From positions 1 through 64,000 of the forward strand of contig NZ_JBKBHX010000009.1 in NCBI RefSeq assembly GCF_046299575.1: a stretch of 64,000 bases of DNA, written 5' to 3'. The position numbers and the translations under genes are program-made. This stretch comes from Thermaurantimonas sp046299575. Lineage in GTDB: Bacteria > Bacteroidota > Bacteroidia > Flavobacteriales > Schleiferiaceae. Below the pieces are notes generated by a model, which saw only the letters and a list, made by a program, of their open reading frames with translations, was not told where the DNA came from and made no database searches. The first letter of the stretch is position 1. Each line of letters opens with the position of its first letter. Below are positions 7,504 to 14,360 of the stretch, piece by piece.

Positions 7504-8489
7504 GATGATGTGAATTTTAGAAATTTCTGAGCGAGGGAGTGGGCATAGTTTTCGAGGTGAGTGGCGCGAGAGCGCTCGAGCTGTCCCTGGGTGACGACTT
7601 CGGCGAGGTAGTCGTTTACGCTTTGGATGAGGATGCGCTTGCCTATGCCGTCGAGGAGGTACTCGCGTTGATTTTCTATGCGAAAGCATTCGTCAAAGAA
7701 GGCATTGGCTCGAAAGAGGGAAACTACGACATAATCGATCCAGTAGCGATATTTTTCGATAATGTCGAAGACGAGAGCTGGTCGGTTGTAGTCGTCGCGG
7801 TGGTAAATACCCATGTAGGGGTCGATTCCGGCTTTGATCAATGCGCCTTCGACACGGCTGTAGAGAATGCCGTAGCCGTAATTAAGGGCGCAGTTGAATG
7901 GGTCGAATGCCGGGTGCTGTGAGCGCTGGTTGAATCGCCACTGTGAGGGCAGAAGCAGGGATACTGCCTCGAAGTAGCGCCGAGAGGCTACCCCTTCCCA
8001 GCCTCGGAGTGTAGGAGCGATGTCAGAAATATGTGTAGCTTGTGTGGCTTGTATTTTGGATTTGTAGTCTTCGAGGCTATTGATGACAGATTGGATCCGG
8101 TGGTCGTCGGGTGAGCGATCATCGGGTTTGAAGGCGAGCAGCAGGGTGATCTGGTTATCGAGCTTTTCGGTAAGGAGATTTTTGATAAATCCTACGGCCT
8201 CGGATGAATAGAGAAATTCGACCTGCTTCTGCCGGATGGTGGAAATGGAGCCGAACTGTACGGACCATACGCGTCCGTGGGGTTTACCTCGACTGTCGAT
8301 AAAAATGACATCGATGCTGTGCTGAATAGCGAGCATGATGGCATCGGAGGTGACGGCTGCTGATGGATGTACGAGGATGCTACGGACCTGCTCAGCGGGG
8401 ATTCGCTGCTGGCCCTCGAGGGTGGAGATCAGGAAGGCGTTGTTTTCCTTGCGGAGGGTGAGGCCGTGAGAGTTGAGTACGAGTTGCAT
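7500..8489 (-). CDS. cas1: CRISPR-associated endonuclease/integrase Cas1
   Basis: A 329-aa Cas1, the usual length. The metal-binding triad is intact: Glu165 in LRGWEGVASRRYF, His230 in MGIYHRDDYNRP, and Asp242 in ALVFDIIEKYR. The beta-rich N-terminal domain (residues 1-80) leads into the helical catalytic domain. With Cas2 it integrates new spacers at the leader end of the array. The gene heads the operon: its stop overlaps the Prim-Pol start (ATGA), so the two are probably translationally coupled. There is no fused reverse transcriptase or Cas4 domain. A near-consensus -7 element lies 17 nt before the ATG. Confidence 0.97.
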   Translation of the reverse strand: MQLVLNSHGLTLRKENNAFLISTLEGQQRIPAEQVRSILVHPSAAVTSDAIMLAIQHSIDVIFIDSRGKPHGRVWSVQFGSISTIRQKQVEFLYSSEAVGFIKNLLTEKLDNQITLLLAFKPDDRSPDDHRIQSVINSLEDYKSKIQATQATHISDIAPTLRGWEGVASRRYFEAVSLLLPSQWRFNQRSQHPAFDPFNCALNYGYGILYSRVEGALIKAGIDPYMGIYHRDDYNRPALVFDIIEKYRYWIDYVVVSLFRANAFFDECFRIENQREYLLDGIGKRILIQSVNDYLAEVVTQGQLERSRATHLENYAHSLAQKFLKFTSS

Positions 8490-8505
8490 ACTCAGTTGTT
8501 TTACA

Positions 8506-8513
8506 CAAAATTA
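8506..8513 (-). promoter_or_regulatory. Candidate -7 element for the cas1 operon
   Basis: On the minus strand the sequence reads TAATTTTG, an exact match to the Bacteroidota -7 consensus TAnnTTTG, ending 17 nt before the cas1 ATG. No good TTTG -33 element sits at the expected distance, so the promoter may be weak or activator-dependent, with a very short 5' leader. Confidence 0.45.
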
Positions 8514-8946
8514 CTGATGATTTAAAAGAAGATTGTGCGTGATTTTCGGACAAAAATTGGTAATATGCAAATGTACAGATATGGTGGTAGCTGGTGACGG
8601 TAAAGGTACCTAAGGGCTGTGCAGGTGAGCTAGGATAAGATGCTGTGGGAGGGCTTTCTGAAACCAGAGAGGTGATCGTACAGGCGAATGGGGTAACAGT
8701 GGGAGTAGGTGTACGGAGGTGTAGTGCGTGAGGGATAGAAGCGGATATGAGCCGCAGCAGACGGGCCTGAGGCACACAGGGCGAGGAGGCGACAGGCGAA
8801 GCCACCGCAGCCCGATGTGCCTCGCCCGGCTGCAAGGCGAATATGAGCGGATAGCCCGACCCCTGACGAAGGCGCCTGTGGCGCCTTGTCAGGGGGCACG
8901 CCCAAAAAAACAGAAAGAATGATAAAGGATTGACTGGATGTAGGGT
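8514..8946. other. GC-rich structured intergenic element between cas1 and ruvB
   Basis: There is no convincing gene. From about 8590 to 8895 the sequence turns clearly GC-rich and is full of GC-box words. Frames of 91-147 codons here give low-complexity, alanine/serine/histidine-rich translations. The composition and hairpin resemble GC-rich interspersed elements I recall between genes of some Bacteroidota genomes, but no second copy is present in this window. Confidence 0.45.
8860..8895. repeat. Long near-perfect inverted repeat
   Basis: Arms CCCCTGACGAAGGCGCC (8860-8876) and GGCGCCTTGTCAGGGG (8880-8895) pair over 16 bp with one bulged base and a 3-nt TGT loop. The element lies 52 nt downstream of the ruvB stop. 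The T-run comes before the stem on the minus strand, so it is not a classical terminator, but it could block transcription or protect the 3' end. Confidence 0.8.
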
Positions 8947-9984
8947 TCAGTCCTGAATGTCGAAGAGGAGGGGAAGGCTGGTTCCTGGTGGTTTTTTGCC
9001 GAGGTGTCGATAAGCCTTATCCATAGCGATGCGGCCGCGGCTGGTGCGTGCGATGAATCCTTCCTGGATGAGGTAGGGTTCATAGACTTCTTCTATGGTG
9101 CCGGCCTGCTCGCCTACGGCGGTGGCGAGGGTATTAATGCCGACGGGGCCACCGCCGAACTTATCGATGATGGCGGAGAGGATTCGGTTGTCCATTTCGT
9201 CGAGGCCGTGCTCGTCGACCTGGAGTGCGGTGAGGGCAAAGCGGGTAATGTCGAGGGTGATGGTGCCGTCGCCTTTGATTTGGGCGAAGTCGCGCACGCG
9301 ACGCAAGAGGGCATTGGCGATGCGGGGTGTGCCGCGTGCGCGACGGGCTATTTCCAAGGCGGCATCGGGATGAATGGGGACGCCAAGGATGTGTGCGCTT
9401 CGAATGACGATGGTGGAGAGCAGTTCAGTGGTGTAGTACTGAAGGCGTGCATTGATGCCGAAGCGGGCGCGGAGTGGGCTGGTAAGCAGGCCGCTACGGG
9501 TGGTGGCTCCGATGAGGGTGAAGGGGTGAATCTGAATCTGTATGCTTCGGGCTGCAGGGCCTGAGTCGATCATGATGTCGATTTTGAAGTCTTCCATAGC
9601 CGAATAGAGGTATTCTTCGACCACGGGTGAGAGGCGGTGGATCTCGTCAATGAAGAGTACATCGCGTTCTTCGAGGCCGGTAAGCAGTCCGGCGAGGTCG
9701 CCGGGCTTGTCGAGTACGGGGCCAGAGGTGATTTTGATGTTGACTTTCAGTTCGTTGGCAATAATATTGGCCAGGGTTGTTTTTCCTAAGCCCGGAGGGC
9801 CGTGGAGAAGTACGTGGTCTAGGGCTTCACCGCGCTGATTGGCGGCTGCTACGAAGACTTTGAGGTTTTCGACTACGGCCTCCTGCCCGGCAAAGTCATC
9901 GAAAGTAGCCGGACGCAGTCTGCGTTCGATTTCGACTTCCTCGGGAGCAAGACGGTTTTTATCGGGATTAAGGTTGGGATTCAT
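8947..9984 (-). CDS. ruvB: Holliday junction branch-migration ATPase RuvB
   Basis: A 345-aa AAA+ motor of the RuvAB complex, which drives branch migration of Holliday junctions in recombination and repair. Walker A is GPPGLGKTTLANI (~residues 63-75), Walker B is LFIDEIHRL, and sensor 1/arginine-finger sequence is GATTRSGLLTSPLRARFG. The C-terminal winged helix follows (GGGPVGINTLATAVGE...). Length is normal. The start overlaps the end of the upstream M16 peptidase gene by 4 nt (ATGA), so the two are co-transcribed. ruvA and ruvC are not in the window. Confidence 0.98.
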   Translation of the reverse strand: MNPNLNPDKNRLAPEEVEIERRLRPATFDDFAGQEAVVENLKVFVAAANQRGEALDHVLLHGPPGLGKTTLANIIANELKVNIKITSGPVLDKPGDLAGLLTGLEERDVLFIDEIHRLSPVVEEYLYSAMEDFKIDIMIDSGPAARSIQIQIHPFTLIGATTRSGLLTSPLRARFGINARLQYYTTELLSTIVIRSAHILGVPIHPDAALEIARRARGTPRIANALLRRVRDFAQIKGDGTITLDITRFALTALQVDEHGLDEMDNRILSAIIDKFGGGPVGINTLATAVGEQAGTIEEVYEPYLIQEGFIARTSRGRIAMDKAYRHLGKKPPGTSLPLLFDIQD

Positions 9985-11240
9985 GCCGATTCAAAGATAA
10001 GGGTCGAAAGTGCGTCGGGATTCAGGTACGTGTGTGCTGCCTGCTGGATGCGCTGGGAGGTAATTTCGCTGATTTTCTCCCAGATGTGGGTGGTGTCTTC
10101 GATCTTTTCGAAGAGCTCCCAGGAGCGGGCCGCATTTATGATTTGATTGAGGGCGTGTTCTTGTTGTATGAGGTAATGTCCCATAAACTGGACTTTGGCT
10201 TTCATGAGCCGTCGTTCGGTGAGGGGCATGTCGATGAGCTTGCGCAGTTCAAGGTGGATGAGTTTGAGTACTTTTTTCAGTGAGTCCTTATCGGTGCCAA
10301 AGTAAATACCCAGGAAGCCGCAATCGGAGTACGCATTGAAGAAGGATTCGAGTTCGTAGGTCAGACCGTATTTTTCACGGATGTTAAGTGTCAGGATGTT
10401 GTTTAAGCCAGGGCCGCCGAGCATATGGTTGAGCAGTGCGAGGGTGGGGTAGTCGGGGTGATGTACACCTGGTGTGAGTATACCCAGAGCTGCATTGCAT
10501 TGGTGATTGTGGTGCTGGCGCACGATGTTGAAATGGTGAAAAGTAGGGGCTTCGCTTCGTTGGCGGGCTCGCCCTAAGGGTTGATAGCCTGCTGTGGCAT
10601 TTTCAGCCCAAAGTGCGGTGGTTTCAGGCTTTACCTGACCGCTGAAGAAGAGGATGATGCGCTCAGGGTGGTAAAGCTCAGTGGTAAAGCGGATAAAGTG
10701 TTCGCGCTGAAAGGAGCTTACACTTTCGACGGTACCTAGTATGTTACGACCGATGGGATGACCGCCGGTGATCAGCTCGTCAAACTCGTCGAGCAAGGCA
10801 TCAGAAGGTGAGTCTTTATAAGAATGTATTTCTTCGCAGATGACTTCAGCTTCCTTGCGGATTTCTCGATCAGGGAAGGTGGAGTGAAAGGTGATTTCAA
10901 AGAGCAGTTCGATGGCTTCACGGGCGTGCTGACGGAAGCATGTGGCGTGCAGGATGGTGCTTTCGCGGGAGGTATAAGCATTGAGCTCACCCCCGCGATC
11001 GTCGAGCCTTGAGAGGATGTAGCGGGCGGTGTGACGGGTGGTACCTTTGAAGAGCATGTGCTCAGTAAAGTGCGCGAGGCCGCCTTCGTGAGGCAGTTCA
11101 TCGCGTGTACCTGCCTTAATGAGCAGTCCGCAATGAGCGATCGGCGACTTCGTATATCGATGCACAATTGTCAGCCCGATGGGCAGGGTATGAATGTGTA
11201 TATCTTGTTTTTTCTTTTTAACAACGTTGTGTAAAACCAT
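9981..11240 (-). CDS. M16-family (insulinase-like) zinc peptidase
   Basis: A 419-aa pitrilysin/processing-peptidase-like protein. The inverted zinc motif HxxEH is intact (HFTEHMLFKG), with the distal zinc-binding Glu in the EAEVICEEIHSY segment about 75 residues later. A second M16 half follows, so this is the usual two-domain ~410-aa form. There is no signal peptide, so it is probably cytoplasmic; its substrate is unknown. The gene starts 15 nt after the cyclase-family gene and its stop overlaps the ruvB start. Confidence 0.93.
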   Translation of the reverse strand: MVLHNVVKKKKQDIHIHTLPIGLTIVHRYTKSPIAHCGLLIKAGTRDELPHEGGLAHFTEHMLFKGTTRHTARYILSRLDDRGGELNAYTSRESTILHATCFRQHAREAIELLFEITFHSTFPDREIRKEAEVICEEIHSYKDSPSDALLDEFDELITGGHPIGRNILGTVESVSSFQREHFIRFTTELYHPERIILFFSGQVKPETTALWAENATAGYQPLGRARQRSEAPTFHHFNIVRQHHNHQCNAALGILTPGVHHPDYPTLALLNHMLGGPGLNNILTLNIREKYGLTYELESFFNAYSDCGFLGIYFGTDKDSLKKVLKLIHLELRKLIDMPLTERRLMKAKVQFMGHYLIQQEHALNQIINAARSWELFEKIEDTTHIWEKISEITSQRIQQAAHTYLNPDALSTLIFESA

Positions 11241-11255
11241 TTTTCAGTCAACAAT

Positions 11256-11984
11256 TTATATGTAGGGAATAAGAAATACACGCGCGGGCACAGCATCGGT
11301 GTACATAGCCGGGTGCTGAATGTGCAGGGCGTATGGCCCGTCGGGCAGAGCGTCGGGTATGTAGAGAAATTCACCAATGAGGGCGGGTTTAGGGCTGTGG
11401 GGCAATTGATGCTCCCAGAAGCTGTGGTGGGCGGCTAGGGCGCCATTGTCACGCTCCGGGTCTACGGAAGGGAGGTCGATAAGCAGAATGAAAATTCCGC
11501 TATTAGCCAATCGCTTGGCATCATCAGCTGTGAGGAAGGAAGGATTGGTGTTGGAATAGCAGGTGTGGACCTTATCAGGCGAGTTTGGCAACGTGCGGAT
11601 GACAATGGCTTGAACGTCGTAAGGCAGAGCAGGCCAGAGCGTGAGAAGGTCAAGAGCACCAGAATTGTCGGCAGCTGCCGTAAATAAATAGGCTTTTAAA
11701 AACAATGGATTTACAACCGGCGAAATGGAATAAGTGTGGTTAATGTGACTAGCCGTTTCGATATGGGTGCCGTGTGCGTGTGGGTTGATGAAGAGATTGT
11801 AAAAGTTGACGCTGCCGCCTTCGCGGGTAGAACCCACCCAATCGCCGAGCCGCACCGGTTCGCGACGGGGCGGACCAATGTACCAGGCTCTTTCTTTTGT
11901 CATCGAAAAATCTATTGGCAGGCTGATTTCGTGCATCCTGGCCAGGTCAAGGCGACGGCCGTCGAGTTCTATTTGAATGTTCAT
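11256..11984 (-). CDS. Cyclase-family (kynurenine formamidase-like) metal-dependent hydrolase
   Basis: A 242-aa protein with the family metal motif HAHGTHIETASHI (usual form HxGTHxDxPxH; here the Asp is Glu and the Pro is Ala). The family includes bacterial kynurenine formamidase (KynB) and other amidohydrolases. An ACMSD-like enzyme of the kynurenine route is encoded 31 kb away (42554), so a tryptophan-catabolic role is possible but only suggestive. It is first in an operon with the M16 peptidase and ruvB. No signal peptide is seen. Confidence 0.8.
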   Translation of the reverse strand: MNIQIELDGRRLDLARMHEISLPIDFSMTKERAWYIGPPRREPVRLGDWVGSTREGGSVNFYNLFINPHAHGTHIETASHINHTYSISPVVNPLFLKAYLFTAAADNSGALDLLTLWPALPYDVQAIVIRTLPNSPDKVHTCYSNTNPSFLTADDAKRLANSGIFILLIDLPSVDPERDNGALAAHHSFWEHQLPHSPKPALIGEFLYIPDALPDGPYALHIQHPAMYTDAVPARVFLIPYI

Positions 11985-12071
11985 AGAAATAAACGCACAA
12001 AAGTACAGCTAAGAAATCTGGTATTAACTTTTCAGAGCTTACTTGATCGACTTGAAGTTGTATAATAAAAA

Positions 12072-12102
12072 AGCCGAAAATCAATACGTAAAATTTCCGG
12101 CT
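12072..12102 (-). terminator. Rho-independent terminator downstream of murF
   Basis: On the minus strand AGCCGGAAA pairs with TTTTCGGCT, followed by a run of Ts (TTTTTTAT). It lies 24 nt past the murF stop and separates murF from the cyclase gene. Confidence 0.8.
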
Positions 12103-12126
12103 CTTGTTTTAGGCTTGAATACCAGT

Positions 12127-13422
12127 TTATGCTAAAATTCCTAAAACGGGATACAATTGCTCTAAGGCCATTGAGCGCGAAGCTTTTACTAAAATAGTCT
12201 TATTGGTAGGGTCATAGGATTTAAAAAACTCTATGGCTTCTTCAGTGTTGGGCAATTTTTTCCATTTGTTTGATTTTGTCCTACCGAAATTTTCTCCGAT
12301 TAGATACACTTCGTCTATTGCGAGCTTTTCACATAGCTCAGCGATGTATTGGTGAGCTTCGTCGGTATAGTCGCCCAGCTCATACATATCGCCGAGAATG
12401 GCCACTCGCACTCCGTCAAATTCTGCCAGATTGCTTACAGCACCTTCCATACTGCTGGGGTTGGCGTTGTAGGCATCGCAGATGATGCGGGCCTTGCCGG
12501 TATCTACAAGTTGAGAACGGTTGTTGTCGGGCGTGTATGCGGCAATGCCTTTAGCGATTTCATCAATCGATAGTCCAAAGTGTGCCCCGAGAGCTATGGC
12601 AGCTGCGATGTTGCTGAAGTTGTATCGGCCGCTCAGACGGCTTTCGATGATGTGGTCGCGGAATTTTACAGACACAAATGGTTTGGTGGCGTTGAGAGTG
12701 ATTTGATAATCTGCCATATCGCTGGTGCCAAAAGTGATAATCCGACTAATGCCAGCCGATTTTTCGACTTGCTTGGCATCGTCAATGTTTACAAGGGCAG
12801 TTTTACCGTGCTGACGGGCATAGTCGTAGATTTCGCTCTTGCCCTTTATGATGCCCTCCACACCGCCGAAGCCTTCGAGGTGGGCAAGTCCATAGTTAGT
12901 GATGTACACATAGTCAGGCATGGAGATGGTGCAGAGAAATTCGATTTCCCTTTGGTGATTGGCACCCATTTCAATTACAGCGATTTGGTGATCAGGCCTG
13001 ATTTCGAGCACCGATACTGGCACGCCAATATGGTTGTTGTAGTTGCCTCGAGTAGCATAGGTTGAGAAGCGTGTGGCAAAAACAGACCGGAAGAGTTCCT
13101 TCGAGGTAGTCTTGCCATTGCTGCCGGTAAGGCCTATGACCGGGATGGAGAGCTGACGGCGGTGATGGCGCGCAAGGTCCTGCAGGGTGGCAAGGGCATC
13201 AGCTACTACAAATACGCGCTCTATGCCTTGCAGGGAAGGATCGTCGGCAATGGCGAAGAGTGCTCCGCTGTCGAGGGCTTGTTTTACAAACAGATTACCA
13301 TCCGTTTTGGAGCCTTTTAGGGCTACAAAGAGGGATTTACCTGAGAGTTTACGACTGTCGAAACTCACACTGTCGCATTGAAGGTATGCACTGTAAATTT
13401 CTTCTATACTGTTCATTTTCAA
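12127..13422 (-). CDS. murF: UDP-N-acetylmuramoyl-tripeptide--D-Ala-D-Ala ligase MurF
   Basis: A 431-aa cytoplasmic ATP-dependent ligase that adds D-Ala-D-Ala to the peptidoglycan precursor. The Mur ligase P-loop is GLTGSNGKTTSKELF (~residues 97-111). The central domain has IEMGANHQREIEFL and ITNYGLAHLEGFGG, and the C-terminal domain has DAYNANPSSMEGA, typical of MurF. Length is slightly short but normal for this phylum. Its start overlaps the end of the DUF4249 gene by 4 nt, so it is co-transcribed with a surface-receptor pair rather than a mur cluster. Confidence 0.97.
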   Translation of the reverse strand: MKMNSIEEIYSAYLQCDSVSFDSRKLSGKSLFVALKGSKTDGNLFVKQALDSGALFAIADDPSLQGIERVFVVADALATLQDLARHHRRQLSIPVIGLTGSNGKTTSKELFRSVFATRFSTYATRGNYNNHIGVPVSVLEIRPDHQIAVIEMGANHQREIEFLCTISMPDYVYITNYGLAHLEGFGGVEGIIKGKSEIYDYARQHGKTALVNIDDAKQVEKSAGISRIITFGTSDMADYQITLNATKPFVSVKFRDHIIESRLSGRYNFSNIAAAIALGAHFGLSIDEIAKGIAAYTPDNNRSQLVDTGKARIICDAYNANPSSMEGAVSNLAEFDGVRVAILGDMYELGDYTDEAHQYIAELCEKLAIDEVYLIGENFGRTKSNKWKKLPNTEEAIEFFKSYDPTNKTILVKASRSMALEQLYPVLGILA

Positions 13423-14354
13423 GGTTGAATGGGATATTTGCCGGTATTGAGTCCTATGGACACTCCTATTCCGTTAGAGGAGTTGCCAAAAATAGGCTCA
13501 GGCGTGGAGAAGAAGGAGTCTTCGGAATAGTAGTACGCAAAATAGGAAGCCACATACCTTGGAAAACTTTCGGATACCACGCCGAATTCGATTCTGATCT
13601 TCTGAAGTAGGGATGGGTTAAAGTTTCGGATGTTGATTTTAATGGTTTGATTGGGAGTTGGTTTAGAAGAATTATCTACATAAAAACCAAACCTGGTATA
13701 GAAGGCTGAAGAATCGGGCTCAAGCGGATCAAATCCTGATAGATTGTAGGCCTGAAAATTTGGGTCAAGACAGGTAAACTCCACCCATTCCCAGGTATTT
13801 GGATTCATACTGGTGGCAGTGGTGGAGATCAGATAGGTCTGAATGCCCTCAGGATTGTCAAAAGTAATTGTCACTTCTCCGGTGTTCGGATTGGTTAGCT
13901 TAACCGATGTGGGAATTACTCTCGGCACATGGGTATAGGTATGCGATACATCCTTTTTACCGGGGTGACTGGCGACTATTTTGTAGGTCTTGCCGGGAGT
14001 AAGAGGGACGATGGACTTGAAATATCCAGAAACCAAAGTATCAAGCCGACCGGTCATCCAATCATATTCGATACGGATCTGCTCTATTTTTTGCAGATTC
14101 TCGACAAACTGGCCGTTTTCGAAGAGAGCCACATTGGTGCCCTGAGTGAGATAAGTATTAACTCTTCTTTTAGACAAAGGGTGCAGTACATCGCTTACCC
14201 ACACAATAATGGTACTGTCGCCGGGTGAACGCTGGTCGCGGAATACTGCATTGACAGCCATCCGGGTATCGTCGAAATCGATATCGAGGTCGATAATGGT
14301 TTCGCAACCGGTTATTGCCAGGATTGCGATCAGAAAGGTTAAAATCTTTTTCAT
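13419..14354 (-). CDS. DUF4249 lipoprotein, partner of the TonB-dependent receptor
   Basis: A 311-aa protein with an N-terminal lipoprotein signal: a hydrophobic stretch, then AITGC with the lipidated Cys near residue 17. The remainder is beta-rich, and GKTYKIVASHPGKKDVSHTY fits the DUF4249 Ig-like region. Genes of this family usually directly follow a TonB-dependent receptor gene in Bacteroidota, as here (6 nt after it). The likely role is a surface lipoprotein assisting uptake, SusD-like in position but not in fold. The ligand is unknown. Confidence 0.85.
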   Translation of the reverse strand: MKKILTFLIAILAITGCETIIDLDIDFDDTRMAVNAVFRDQRSPGDSTIIVWVSDVLHPLSKRRVNTYLTQGTNVALFENGQFVENLQKIEQIRIEYDWMTGRLDTLVSGYFKSIVPLTPGKTYKIVASHPGKKDVSHTYTHVPRVIPTSVKLTNPNTGEVTITFDNPEGIQTYLISTTATSMNPNTWEWVEFTCLDPNFQAYNLSGFDPLEPDSSAFYTRFGFYVDNSSKPTPNQTIKINIRNFNPSLLQKIRIEFGVVSESFPRYVASYFAYYYSEDSFFSTPEPIFGNSSNGIGVSIGLNTGKYPIQP

Positions 14355-14360
14355 ACGGGA

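Noticed and set aside
7504..7689. Extended N-terminus of the Prim-Pol frame
   Set aside because: The extra 62 residues are Arg/His/Pro-rich and are simply cas1 sequence read in another frame. The ATGA overlap at 7503 is a better start.
8392..8905. 147- and 91-codon minus-strand frames in the GC-rich element
   Set aside because: Ala/Ser/His-rich translations of a GC-rich structured region that also overlap the 5' end of cas1 out of frame.
9004..9564. 186-codon plus-strand frame over ruvB
   Set aside because: Antisense shadow of the well-conserved RuvB; it is long only because of GC-rich codon use.
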